DNA from: Kitasatospora phosalacinea
GTDB lineage: Bacteria; Actinomycetota; Actinomycetes; Streptomycetales; Streptomycetaceae
Length of the DNA: 64,000 bases
Assembly (NCBI RefSeq): GCF_030268885.1
Contig: NZ_BSSA01000010.1
Coordinates: forward strand, 124,001-188,000
Direction: 5' to 3'
Shown here: in pieces, positions 55,733 through 64,000 of the stretch
Layout: each line of letters begins with the position of its first letter
Numbering within the stretch: position 1 is the first letter of the stretch
Notes under the pieces: generated by a model
Told to the model about the DNA's origin: nothing
What the model saw: only the letters and a program-made list of their open reading frames with translations
Database searches by the model: none
Program-made: the position numbers and the translations under genes

Positions 55733-58700
55733 TCAGGGGGCGGGAGCGGGCGGGGGCGCTTCGCCGGGGAGGGGGGTGCCGGTGCGGACCAGGACGGTGT
55801 AGGGGGTGGTGGCGATGCGGGCGCCGGGAGGGAAGGGGAGGGGCCGGTCGGGGACCAGGTCCTGCCAGGGGGCGGTGGCGGGGGCGGCGGGGCGGTGGCG
55901 GGCACCGATGTCGGTGGCCCGGACGGTGACGGTGCCGTCCTGGAAGGAGACCACCAGGGGGACGCTGTCGGGGGAGAGGGAGAGCGGGAACGAGGACTGC
56001 TCCTCGACGGAGAACTGGGCCGAGCAGAACTGCTGGGTGACGGCCTTGAAGTGGGCGAGCAGCGGTCGGGGCCCGAGCGGGGCCAGCAGGGTGCGGTGCT
56101 CGGTGCAGACGGCGCCCCCCTCGGCGTTGACGCTCGGCAGGGGCGGTGGGGCGAGACGGGACCGGTAGCGGGTGCAGTCCGTGATCGGGCACCCCCAGCG
56201 CTCCCGGGTGAGGCGGTCGAGGGATTCGGCGGGGAGGGGAGGTCGGCCGACGGCGGGCCGCGGCGCGAGCCGGACCACCCGGCCCGGGCCGGTGCGGGGT
56301 TCGAGGCGGGAGACCCACGGGGGGAGCAGTGAGCCGGTGGGGGCCGGTGAGATCAACGGCAGGTCGAGGAGCGTGGCGAGTTCGCTCAGGCGTTCCTCGG
56401 GGGCGCCGGAGGTCTCGACCAGCTCGTTGTCGATCCAGCTGCGGACGGCCGCGCGGTCCCTCCGGTTCAGGGCGCCCAGGGCGGAGGGGTCGACGACCGC
56501 GTGGATGCCGGTGGCCGGGTCCCCGCGGTGGGCGATCAGGGCCCGGAGCGTCGCGTAGACCTGCTCGACGAAGTCGGGCGGTCCGGAGCGGATCAGGGCG
56601 GAGAGGTCGAGCAGGGCGTCGGCGGCGCCCGGGACGGTGGAGAGGGCGGCCTGGACCCGGTCCAGCTGGGTCGGGTACGGGGTGGAGTGCGGGGCGCCGA
56701 GCCGGTCCAGCGCGGTGGTCGCGACGACCGGCCACCAGCGGCTGCCACCGGCCAGGCCGAGGTCCAGGACGAGGCGGTAGGCGTCGGCGGCCCGGGAGCG
56801 GTCGGTCCGTTCCAGGGACGCGCCCTCCTCGGCCGCTTCGAGGATCTGCGCCTCGCTCCGGTCGGGGCCGGGTCGGACCGCGGCGTCGTGCGAGGGGGTG
56901 GACGCTCCGACCAGCAGGACGCGGACCCGGGCGTCGGCGGCGGTGCGGAGGAAGCTGTGCAGCGGCGGCGGGGCGACCAGGACCAGGAGCAGGCGGTCGC
57001 GGTGCTCGACCAGGTGGTCCAGGACGGTGCCGGACGCGCGGGGGCCCAGTTGCGCGTCGAGCCTCCCCCACAGCCGGCCGGAGTTCAGGTCGCGGGCGTC
57101 CACGACGACCGGCCGGAGGTCGGCGACCAGCCACCGGAGGCAGCGCAGCAGCGTGGTCAGTCGCAGCTGCGGGGTCTGGGGGACCGCCAGGGGAGTGCCG
57201 CTGCCGTCGGCGAGCCAGGACATCAACGCGTCCAGCAGGAAGGACGGTTCGGACGAAGGCGCCCCGGCGGCGAAGAACGGCAGGAGGGTCTCCGCGGCAT
57301 CCGCGACGAGGAGGTGCTCGGACGGCGGGGCGAGGGAGGCCAGCAGGTCGGCCGGGGTGGCGGGCGGGGCGGCGCCGTCGGCGACCGCGGCGATCCGGTC
57401 GGCGAGCGCGCGGACGAAGCCCCGGCCGGAGGGGCCGCGGCGGACGAGGAGGGTGAGCCGCGGGTTCCCCGGCGGCGGGGCGGGCGGTTCGGCGCGGAGC
57501 GGGTGCTGGTCGACGATCAGCAGCAGGCGGCCGAGGCGGCCGAAGGCGAGGCGGAACTCCTGGAGGGAGACGGAGCGCACCTGGCGGCCGCGGGCCGCGG
57601 CGAGGCCGTCCGGGAGCAGCAGTTCGACCTGCTGGCCGAAGGCCACCATGGAGTGGCCGGTCAGGTGGACCACCGCCAGGTCGTCGGGGCCGAGCCGGGC
57701 GTCCTCCGCCCAGGCGCGCAGCAGGGACACGGCCGGCCGGTCGCCGTTCAGCACGGGCTGCCGGTAGCCGAGGAGGCCGAACGCGAAGGCGAGTTCGGCG
57801 GCCCCTTCGGACAGCGTCGCGGCGTCGGGCTCCTCCTCGTGGGGGACGGCGACGCCGACGACCGACAGGAAGAAGCGGCGTCCGGCGGTGGTGGATCCGG
57901 TTCGCGCCGGGACGGTGGTGCGGGCCCAGGGGCGGGCGTCGGCGGGGAGGGCGAGCGGGCCCTCCGGGTCCGGGACGGCCGCGGTGAAGCGGGAACCGAC
58001 CTCCGGGCGGTGGGTCGCGAGGTGGACGGAGACGGTCGCGACGACCTGTTCGGCCTCGTCGCGGCGCAGGGTGGCGAGCAGGCGCTCCCGGACGCCGGGC
58101 GCGAACTCGTAGGCCCGGTCCAGGGGTTCGGCGGCGGACCGGTCGGGGACGGCGTGCAGGATGCCGCTGAAGACGATCTCGGCGAGGTCGGCGGGCGGGC
58201 TCTCCGGGAGCATCGCGGACTGCACCAGCCGCATCACGCCGAAGTTGAGCGGCACGGTGGCCAGCAGGGCGGCGAGCCGGAAGACCCGGGGCTGCGCCTG
58301 GGCCAGGAAGGAGTCGAAGTCGCCCGTCGGCAGCGCGAGTTGCTGCACCTCGCGCGGCCCTGGGCGGTGGCCGGGGGCGAGCAGGACGGCGGGCGCGTCG
58401 TAGGCGTGCGGCCCGGCCACGGCCCGGGCCCAGGGGGCGAGCCACTCGGGGGTGAGGCCGAGCACGGGCACGGCGAGGGTGCCGGGCGGTTGCGGGAGCG
58501 GGGCCAGGGCGTACGGGGTGAAGCCGGGGTGCGGATCGGCCGGGGAGGCGGTGCGGAAACGGCCCGGCTCGGGCGCCAACGCGGTCTGCGACCACAGGTG
58601 TTCGGGAAGGGTGTGCAGGACGGCGGTCGGCCCGGCCAGGGCCCGGCGACGCAGCGCGGCGCGCAGCCGCGGCCCGGCCCAGTCGGGGTGGACGCCGTCG

Positions 58701-59494
58701 GTGAGGACGAAGGTGGCGGTGCGTCCGGGGCGGGCGGCGCCGGTGTCCTCGTCCGGGAGGTCGGGTCCGGTGAGGTGGTGCAGCCGGACGTCCCGGAAGA
58801 GGCCGGACCCGGCCAGCAGCGCGAACAGTTCGCGGGCCAGCGGCTCCCAGAGTGCCGCGCTGTCACCGCGCGCGTCCACGACCAGCCGCGCGTCGAGCCA
58901 GCGGTCCAGGGCGGGCGCCAGGACGGGCCACCAGCGCGGATCGCGGGAGAGCAGCTCGGCGGTCGCCTCCTCGTCCAGCACGGTGCGGTCGACGGACGGC
59001 ACCCGCCGCTTCAACGGCCGCAGCGCGCGGGCGAGTTCGCGGCGGCGGGGCAGCGCGCGGGCGGTGCCGACCCGGATCGGCGCGGCGGGCAGGGGCGGGG
59101 GCGGTGGGGGAGTGCGCGGGGTGTCCTGACCGGTTGCTCGGGCGGGGTCCGGACCGGAGGTCGGGGCGGGGCTCGGACCGGGGTGCGGGCCGGGGTTCGG
59201 GCCGGGCAGGTGGAGGGGGCGGTCGCGGGCGGGTGGCGGGGTGTGGGCCGGGGCCGGGCGGGGCCGGGCAGGGGAGTGCGGTGGGCGGGCGGAAGCCCCG
59301 GCTCCCCCGGTGGCGCGGAGGAACGGCGGCCCGTCGGGACCGGAGCCGGTCGGATCGTCCAACAGGGCGTGCAGCCAGAGCAGTTCGGCGATCTCCCGAC
59401 CGGTCGGGGCGGGGTCCTCGGTGAGGTCGGCCAGCAGCGCGGCCAGGCGGCGGACGGCGTCCCGCTCCGGATCGGGGGTGGGGACGGTGGTCAC
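55733..59494 (-). CDS. SAV_2336-type multi-domain protein with degenerate caspase-like domain
   Basis: 1253 residues from GTG 59494, overlapping the stop of the AAA+ gene (GTGA). Regions: a short helical head; a Pro-rich linker (about 60-140); an N-terminal module of the SAV_2336 type (about 140-500; LKRRVPSVDRTVLDEEATAELL, PRWWPVLAPALDRWLD); a caspase/peptidase C14-like domain (about 540-710); a long alpha/beta and helical middle; and a C-terminal zinc-ribbon-like segment with CPITDC...CTEH. In the caspase-like part the catalytic His is present (LTGHS, H614), but the strand that should end DxCxS reads LLLIVDQHPLR (662-664), so the nucleophilic Cys seems lost. It is the last gene of the operon and probably the effector or regulator of the system. 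Confidence 0.82.
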   Translation of the reverse strand: MTTVPTPDPERDAVRRLAALLADLTEDPAPTGREIAELLWLHALLDDPTGSGPDGPPFLRATGGAGASARPPHSPARPRPAPAHTPPPARDRPLHLPGPNPGPHPGPSPAPTSGPDPARATGQDTPRTPPPPPPLPAAPIRVGTARALPRRRELARALRPLKRRVPSVDRTVLDEEATAELLSRDPRWWPVLAPALDRWLDARLVVDARGDSAALWEPLARELFALLAGSGLFRDVRLHHLTGPDLPDEDTGAARPGRTATFVLTDGVHPDWAGPRLRAALRRRALAGPTAVLHTLPEHLWSQTALAPEPGRFRTASPADPHPGFTPYALAPLPQPPGTLAVPVLGLTPEWLAPWARAVAGPHAYDAPAVLLAPGHRPGPREVQQLALPTGDFDSFLAQAQPRVFRLAALLATVPLNFGVMRLVQSAMLPESPPADLAEIVFSGILHAVPDRSAAEPLDRAYEFAPGVRERLLATLRRDEAEQVVATVSVHLATHRPEVGSRFTAAVPDPEGPLALPADARPWARTTVPARTGSTTAGRRFFLSVVGVAVPHEEEPDAATLSEGAAELAFAFGLLGYRQPVLNGDRPAVSLLRAWAEDARLGPDDLAVVHLTGHSMVAFGQQVELLLPDGLAAARGRQVRSVSLQEFRLAFGRLGRLLLIVDQHPLRAEPPAPPPGNPRLTLLVRRGPSGRGFVRALADRIAAVADGAAPPATPADLLASLAPPSEHLLVADAAETLLPFFAAGAPSSEPSFLLDALMSWLADGSGTPLAVPQTPQLRLTTLLRCLRWLVADLRPVVVDARDLNSGRLWGRLDAQLGPRASGTVLDHLVEHRDRLLLVLVAPPPLHSFLRTAADARVRVLLVGASTPSHDAAVRPGPDRSEAQILEAAEEGASLERTDRSRAADAYRLVLDLGLAGGSRWWPVVATTALDRLGAPHSTPYPTQLDRVQAALSTVPGAADALLDLSALIRSGPPDFVEQVYATLRALIAHRGDPATGIHAVVDPSALGALNRRDRAAVRSWIDNELVETSGAPEERLSELATLLDLPLISPAPTGSLLPPWVSRLEPRTGPGRVVRLAPRPAVGRPPLPAESLDRLTRERWGCPITDCTRYRSRLAPPPLPSVNAEGGAVCTEHRTLLAPLGPRPLLAHFKAVTQQFCSAQFSVEEQSSFPLSLSPDSVPLVVSFQDGTVTVRATDIGARHRPAAPATAPWQDLVPDRPLPFPPGARIATTPYTVLVRTGTPLPGEAPPPAPAP

Positions 59495-60570
59495 GGCCGA
59501 CCGGTCGCGGAGTCGTTGAGGTGCTGCATGACCAGGTCGACCAGGCGCTCCCGGTCGGGCCCGGCGGAACCACCGGACGGGCTCAACAGGTAGACCGCGT
59601 TCAGGAGTTGGTCGGTGGAGAGTTCGCCCGTCGAGGCCCGGGCCAGGAACGCCCCGATGGCGGCCTCGGCGGCCGCGCCCGCCCCCGGCAGGTGGGCCTC
59701 GACGATCGCGCGCAGCCGCTCGCCGTCCTGGTGCGCGGACGGCAGGTGCAGCCGGATGCAGCGGCGCAGGAACGCGGGCGGGAACTCCCGCTCGCCGTTG
59801 CTGGTGAGGATCACGAACGGGAAGGCCCGGCACTGCACCGACCCGCGGGTCACCGACACGGCCGGCCCGCCGTCGTGCGGGCGCACCGCGACGGTCGGCT
59901 GCTGGTCGGCGGCGCGGGTCAGCTCCGGGATCTCGAAACCGCCCTCCTCGAACACGTCGAGCAGGTCGTTGGGCAGGTCCACGTCGCCCTTGTCGATCTC
60001 GTCGATCAGCAGCACCCGGGGCAGCGCGTACGGGGCGAGCGCGGTGCCGAGCGGGCCCAGGCTGACGTAGCGGCCGAGATCGGCGAAGGGGGCGGCGGGA
60101 GGCGCTCCGGCGGCTCCGGCGGAACCGGCGGACCGGGTGGGGTCGACGGCGGGGGCGGGCTGGTGGCGGGCCAGGCCGGCGTCCTCCAGGCGGCCGAGCG
60201 AGTCGTAGCGGTACAGGCCGTCGCGCAGCGTGGTGCGGCTGTTGACGGACCAGCGCAGCACCGGGCCCAGGCGCAGCTCGCGGGCCACCGCGTCGGCCAG
60301 GGTGGACTTGCCGACGCCCGGATCGCCACTGACCAGCAGCGGACGGCGCAGGTACAGCGCGGTGTTGACGGCGTCGACGGTGCGTTCGTCGGCCCGGTAC
60401 GCGGCCCGCCGGGGCAGCCGCCGACGGCCGCCGCCGACCGCGTCGCGGTCCACCCGGGCCAGGGCGCCGTCCGCACCGCCGTCGAACTCCCGCCAGGGCG
60501 GCGGGGGCGGCAGGTCGGCGATCCGGTCGTGGGGTTCGTCCACGCCCTGGTAGATGCGCCAGAGGGTCAT
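59491..60570 (-). CDS. MoxR-type AAA+ ATPase
   Basis: 359 residues from ATG 60570, overlapping the protease stop (ATGA) and itself overlapping the next start (GTGA). Walker A is GDPGVGKS (82-89) and Walker B VLLIDE (186-191), followed by sensor 1 TSNGERE and the arginine-finger region PAFLRRCIRLHLP. A roughly 30-residue Ala/Pro insertion lies between Walker A and B. MoxR ATPases act as chaperones or activators for partner proteins; in conflict systems they sit with VMAP and effector proteins and act as the NTP-dependent switch. No separate vWA gene is present. Confidence 0.92.
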   Translation of the reverse strand: MTLWRIYQGVDEPHDRIADLPPPPPWREFDGGADGALARVDRDAVGGGRRRLPRRAAYRADERTVDAVNTALYLRRPLLVSGDPGVGKSTLADAVARELRLGPVLRWSVNSRTTLRDGLYRYDSLGRLEDAGLARHQPAPAVDPTRSAGSAGAAGAPPAAPFADLGRYVSLGPLGTALAPYALPRVLLIDEIDKGDVDLPNDLLDVFEEGGFEIPELTRAADQQPTVAVRPHDGGPAVSVTRGSVQCRAFPFVILTSNGEREFPPAFLRRCIRLHLPSAHQDGERLRAIVEAHLPGAGAAAEAAIGAFLARASTGELSTDQLLNAVYLLSPSGGSAGPDRERLVDLVMQHLNDSATGRP

Positions 60571-62735
60571 CGGGGAAGTCCTTCCTGGGTGCGGGGTGAG
60601 GGGACGGAAGGCGGCCCCGCCACGTCGGCGGGCTGGGCGGTGACGGCGGTGGGGGCGGTGACGGCGGTGGGTGCGGTGGGGGCGGCCGGGGCCGGAGCGG
60701 TGGCGGCCGGGGCGAGGCGGGTGCGCGGCAGTTGGCGGGCCGGGTCGTCCCAGAGCAGGACCACGCGGTGGCCGAGCGGGGCGTCCCGGCCGTCCGGGGC
60801 GGGGGCGTGCTCCGGGGCCGGAGCAGGGGCGGGCGCGGGTTCGTCCAGTTCGGCCTCGTTGCGCAGGTCGTACACCCGGTCGGGGAGGGCGTCCCGGTGG
60901 GTGCCGGTGAGCGCCTTGCGGGCCGCGCGCAGGAAGCGGCCGTCCGGGCAGTCGCCCCGGCCCGGGGCGGCGCAGCCGGTGGCGCAGACGTCCCGGTCGA
61001 GCGGGCGCGGGTCGCGGCCGCGCTCCCACAGCATCACCGGCACGCCGGAGGCCACCGCCACCCGGAACGCCCGGGACAGCGCCTCGCCGCGCGGGGCCCC
61101 GGCCAGGGCCAGCGCGGTCAGCTCCGGATCGGTGTTGAACGCCGCGTCCAGCGCCCGGGGGTGCTGGCGGCCGCGCCCGCACACGCACACCAGCGCCCGG
61201 TCCAGCGACTGGGCGTCCAGCCGCTCCCAGCGCCTGCGCCAGGCGTGGTGCAGCCGGGGTTCCTGGTGGCGCTCCAGCGGACGGACCACCAACTGGTGCT
61301 TGCGCCCCAGCGTCCACCAGTCCAGCCCCGGCCACAGCCGCCAGTCCGCGTAGTCCTCGTCCAACGCCTCGTGCGGTAGGACCAGTTCGACCAGCGCGGC
61401 CCGCTCGCTCCCGTCCAGCGCCTCCACCACCTCGATCTGCGGCGGCAGCAACTCGGCCAGCAGGGACAGCGCCTGGGGGAGCGACAGCTCGCCGGACTCG
61501 GACCCGGCCGGGACGATCTCCTCGGTGCTGCGGAACTGCCACACCATCACGTGGTACTGGTTGCGGTCGCGCAGCGAGTGCCGGACCCGGGCGATCACCG
61601 AGGGACGCGGCGCACCGCCCGCCGCTCCCGCTCCGACGGCCGTCCCGGCGACCGTCCCGGTAGCGGTTCCGGCGGGCGTCGCCGCGGGCGGGCCGTCGTC
61701 GATCCGCTGCCGGGCCGCCTCGCCCCGGCCGGTCTCGCCGGCCCGGATCAGCAGCCGGTCGCGCAGCCCCCGGGCCACCGGCAGGTGGGGCGGGAGGGAG
61801 CGCACCAGGTCGGCGCAGTAGGCGAGTTCGGGTGTCAGCCGGTCGCCGCCGAGGGTGATCCGGGCGGCCAGCTCCAGGTACGCGTCGCGGCGGTCCAGCA
61901 GCGGCAGGTCCGGCTCCGGGGTGCCCGGCGGGGCGGCGCGCAGGAACGCGGCCCGCAACTCGGCGGAGGTGTCCGCGGGCAGCTCGGCGAGCAGCGCCAG
62001 GAACGCCCGGTCCGCGGACCGTTCCGCGCCCGCGCCCGCCCGCTGCCCCTCGGCCAGTGCGTCGGCGAGCGAACGCCACCGGTCGTCGGCGGCGTGGAAG
62101 CGGTCGTGCGCGCCCAGCACCCGCCGGTACACCGCCGGGTCGAGCAGCCGCAGCGCCGACACCGGCACCCCGTAGCCGCCCATCGCACTGTCCTCCTGCC
62201 GGGTCGCCTTGACCACCGCGGCCACCCCGCCCGACCGGTGGCTGAGCACCGGCCCGCCCGACAGGCCCCGGTTGACCTCGCCCGCCACCAGCTCCAGCAG
62301 CGCCCGCCCGAACGGGCCGGTCCGCCCGCCGGTGTCCAACAGGGCGGTCCGGGGCCCCAGTTCGAGCGTGAACCCGGCGGCCGTCAGCTTCGTCCCGGAG
62401 GACGGCGACTCCGGGTCCAGCCACACGCACGGATGCCCGACCGGCGGGTCGTCCACCTCCAGCAGCGCCAGGTCCGGGTACGGGTACAGCGCGTACGGGG
62501 AACGGTCGGCCGCGGACTCGTCCGGCGCGGCGGCCAGCACCGTCGCGCCGTACGCCGCCTCCCCGTGCTCGACCCGCACCCGGGCCCCCGCCGTGCCGCC
62601 CGCCACGTGCGCGCAGGACAGCACGTAGCCGGGCGCGACGAAGAACCCGCTGCCGTCCGTCCGGCCGCTCACCCGGACCCGGCAGCGCTCCAGCAACGCC
62701 TGCAGGGCGGTCAGTGGATCAGTGGAGTGCCGCAT
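60567..62735 (-). CDS. Trypsin-like serine protease with VMAP-C-like domain
   Basis: 722 residues from ATG 62735. Residues 1-200 are a trypsin-like domain with a complete triad: H43 in LSCAHV, D88 in PYPDLALLEV and S159 in GLSGGPVL. There is no signal peptide, so it acts inside the cell. The middle is helical, and residues about 390-620 (HVMVWQFRS, LPQALSLLAELLPPQ, VELVLPHEALDEDYADW, VVRPLERHQEP, RRRWERL) resemble the VMAP C-terminal domain found with MoxR ATPases. The tail is Pro/Ala/Thr-rich. Likely a protease kept inactive until the ATPase partner responds (inference). Confidence 0.87.
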   Translation of the reverse strand: MRHSTDPLTALQALLERCRVRVSGRTDGSGFFVAPGYVLSCAHVAGGTAGARVRVEHGEAAYGATVLAAAPDESAADRSPYALYPYPDLALLEVDDPPVGHPCVWLDPESPSSGTKLTAAGFTLELGPRTALLDTGGRTGPFGRALLELVAGEVNRGLSGGPVLSHRSGGVAAVVKATRQEDSAMGGYGVPVSALRLLDPAVYRRVLGAHDRFHAADDRWRSLADALAEGQRAGAGAERSADRAFLALLAELPADTSAELRAAFLRAAPPGTPEPDLPLLDRRDAYLELAARITLGGDRLTPELAYCADLVRSLPPHLPVARGLRDRLLIRAGETGRGEAARQRIDDGPPAATPAGTATGTVAGTAVGAGAAGGAPRPSVIARVRHSLRDRNQYHVMVWQFRSTEEIVPAGSESGELSLPQALSLLAELLPPQIEVVEALDGSERAALVELVLPHEALDEDYADWRLWPGLDWWTLGRKHQLVVRPLERHQEPRLHHAWRRRWERLDAQSLDRALVCVCGRGRQHPRALDAAFNTDPELTALALAGAPRGEALSRAFRVAVASGVPVMLWERGRDPRPLDRDVCATGCAAPGRGDCPDGRFLRAARKALTGTHRDALPDRVYDLRNEAELDEPAPAPAPAPEHAPAPDGRDAPLGHRVVLLWDDPARQLPRTRLAPAATAPAPAAPTAPTAVTAPTAVTAQPADVAGPPSVPSPRTQEGLPR

Positions 62736-62758
62736 CGCGTGCGCGGGGGCCGCCGCGT

Positions 62759-63184
62759 TCAGGCCCCGGCGGGGGCGGGAGCGGGGGCGGCGTCGACGGC
62801 GGGCGCCCCGGCGGGCGGCTCCACGGTGGAGGCCGCTTCGGCGGACGGCTCCTCGGCGGGCGGCTGTTCGGCGGACGGGCCGTTGGCGGTCCACTTCAGG
62901 GCGACCTTGAAGGTGGCCTTCCCGCCGACCCCGGTCAGTGCCGCCACCACCCCGCCGCGCCCGGCGGCCAGCTCCAGTCCGAACTCGACCGACACCTCGT
63001 CGGGCCGGACCGCCGCGACCGCGCTGCGCACGTTGGCGGCGACGGCGTGCAGCGACTCCTGCAACCCCTCCAGCCGGGTGGCGAGTTGCTCGCCCAACCC
63101 GCTGTCGCGCGGCCCCGACGGGCCCTCCACCAGCGCCCAGACCGTCTGCCCGTCCGGCATCGCCAACTCGACCAGCTGCTGCAT
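62759..63184 (-). CDS. Trypco1 (CU044_2847 family) trypsin-co-occurring protein
   Basis: 141 residues from ATG 63184 (GGGGCGGGGAG before it). Residues 1-95 (MQQLVELAMPDGQTVWALVE, VSVEFGLELAAGRGG, ATFKVALKW) form the small Trypco1 domain that is nearly always encoded beside intracellular trypsin-like proteases; the rest is an Ala/Pro/Glu tail. It is the first gene of the four-gene operon, with the protease 23 bp downstream, and is presumably a recognition or inhibitory partner of the protease. No other function is known. Confidence 0.85.
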   Translation of the reverse strand: MQQLVELAMPDGQTVWALVEGPSGPRDSGLGEQLATRLEGLQESLHAVAANVRSAVAAVRPDEVSVEFGLELAAGRGGVVAALTGVGGKATFKVALKWTANGPSAEQPPAEEPSAEAASTVEPPAGAPAVDAAPAPAPAGA

Positions 63185-63341
63185 CTCCCCGCCCCTCCCC
63201 AGGCCGCCGCTCCCCACGGCGGCCCCCCATGCTAGAACGTCCGTGCAGCGGTCCGGGACGCCCGGCCGGAATTCGTCCTGCTCGGAGGCGGAGCGCGGGG
63301 TCGGGCGGAACTCCCTTCGGGGACGACCCGTTCGACGGGGC

Positions 63342-63509
63342 ATGACGCCGATCGTCGCGACGGCGGGGACGCTGGTGCTCCCAAGCCTCCTGGTGCTGCT
63401 CGGCTTCGCCGCCTCGGTGGTGCGGCGCGCGGACCGAGCGGTAGGGAGCCTGCACCGCAAGAGAATTGACGTGACGTCAGCCAACTCCGGTGGAGAGGTC
63501 GGAGGGTGA
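63342..63509 (+). CDS. Small putative membrane protein
   Basis: 55 residues from ATG 63342 to TGA 63507-63509. One transmembrane helix (IVATAGTLVLPSLLVLLGFA) is followed by a basic tail (SVVRRADRAVG). Third-position GC is high and second-position T is frequent in the helix, as in real membrane genes, but the ribosome site is weak. It overlaps the 3' end of the AraC gene on the other strand by 33 bp. Function unknown; it diverges from the conflict operon. Confidence 0.4.
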   Translation: MTPIVATAGTLVLPSLLVLLGFAASVVRRADRAVGSLHRKRIDVTSANSGGEVGG

Positions 63510-64000
63510 GCGGCGGTACGCCCCCGGGGGTCGGCCGTGGGCGCGCTTGAACGCGGCGGCGAAGGCGAACTCGGAGGTGTAGCCGAGGCGGGCGGCGACG
63601 GTGCGCAGCGGGGCGTCGGTCTCCCGGAGCATCCGGGCCGCGCTGGCCATCCGCCACCAGGTCAGGTAGCGCAGCGGCGGCAGGCCGACCGTCGCGGCGA
63701 AGCGCCGGGCGAACGCCGCCCGCGACAGGCCCGCCCGGGCGGCCAGCCCCGCGACCGTCCAGGGTTCGCCCGGGGCGGTGTGCAGCGCGTGCAGGGCGGG
63801 GTCGCCCAGGGCGGTGGCCCAATCGGCCGTCCCCTCCGGGGAGTTCCGGGCGTCCCGGGTGTTTCGGCCGGTCCGGACGGCGGGGTCGGTGAAGCAGCGG
63901 CGCAGCAGGTACACCAGCAGGGTGTCCAGCAGGGCCGGGACGATCGCGTCGGTGCCCAGCTGCGGGCCGTTCGCCTCGGCGGCCAACAGGCCGACCGCGG
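63477..64000 (-). CDS. AraC-family transcriptional regulator (5' part outside window)
   Basis: The frame is open at the right edge, so only the C-terminal 174 residues are present. The visible N-terminal part (LLAAEANGPQLGTDAIVPALLDTLLVYLLRR) is the end of a cupin_6-type sensor domain; the two HTH motifs follow (AARAGLSRAAFARRFAATVG and VAARLGYTSEFAFAAAFKRAHG) and the end GRPPGAYRR is the classic AraC signature. The target is unknown; AraC/cupin_6 proteins often act on adjacent, divergent oxidoreductase or transporter genes. Confidence 0.93.
   Translation of the reverse strand, partial: AVGLLAAEANGPQLGTDAIVPALLDTLLVYLLRRCFTDPAVRTGRNTRDARNSPEGTADWATALGDPALHALHTAPGEPWTVAGLAARAGLSRAAFARRFAATVGLPPLRYLTWWRMASAARMLRETDAPLRTVAARLGYTSEFAFAAAFKRAHGRPPGAYRRSPSDLSTGVG

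Overview
The window is very GC-rich DNA with dense, mostly short-spaced genes, high GC at third codon positions, frequent GTG starts and many secreted proteins with long Ala/Pro/Ser/Thr linkers. Gene content (streptophobe-family membrane protein, DUF6777 lipid-tethered-type protein, SpoIIE-type PAS/GAF phosphatase, Rpf-like muralytic enzyme behind a ydaO-type riboswitch, DasR-type chitin regulon, SAV_2336-type conflict protein) points to a chromosomal segment of a Streptomycetaceae actinomycete (Streptomyces or Kitasatospora-like). I see no rRNA, tRNA, insertion sequence, prophage or CRISPR array.

Layout. 1-8.6 kb: end of a Ser/Thr kinase, a secreted M1 metallopeptidase, a streptophobe membrane protein, a DUF6777 protein, a RibD/DHFR-like reductase, a beta-lactamase-fold serine hydrolase and a DUF2087 protein. 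8.8-12.4 kb (minus): a magnesium unit made of an M-box riboswitch, a 29-codon reading frame, a PRC/MgtE-N/CBS protein and a translationally coupled Nramp-fold transporter whose metal-site motifs are altered. 12.6-19.1 kb: acyltransferase 3, tandem GNAT, a glutamine synthetase-like/aldehyde dehydrogenase/SDR operon (likely gamma-glutamylation route for an amine), and a secreted protein built of 7-residue DAxAxGG repeats. 19.4-27.2 kb: a large PAS-PAS-GAF-GAF-SpoIIE-HATPase protein, a pseudouridine synthase, an AurF-type diiron oxygenase, a CapA-type lipoprotein and an Rpf/LysM protein behind a c-di-AMP (ydaO) riboswitch. 27.8-34.1 kb: two MFS transporters, ppnP, glyA behind a ZTP riboswitch, a DinB-like protein and an orphan ATP-synthase b-subunit-like protein with a palindrome over its start codon.

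34.1-41.4 kb is a chitin/polysaccharide block: two GH18 chitinases and an AA10 lytic polysaccharide monooxygenase, each with a DasR-type (dre-like) site overlapping its promoter, around a TetR/DHA2-efflux pair. 41.8-55.3 kb: LPATG surface protein, two lipoproteins (one M15-peptidase-like), two similarly built small membrane proteins, gdhA, a GH13 alpha-glucosidase, a PadR regulator, two further MFS transporters and a TetR regulator with a 17-bp-arm operator next to an SDR gene remnant.

55.7-63.2 kb (minus) is the most unusual part: a four-gene, overlapping operon encoding a Trypco1 protein, a trypsin-like protease with a VMAP-C-like C terminus, a MoxR-type AAA+ ATPase and a 1253-residue SAV_2336/caspase-like protein in which the catalytic Cys appears to be missing. 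This matches the logic of predicted NTP-dependent conflict (defence or self-killing) systems. The window closes with the 3' part of an AraC regulator gene.
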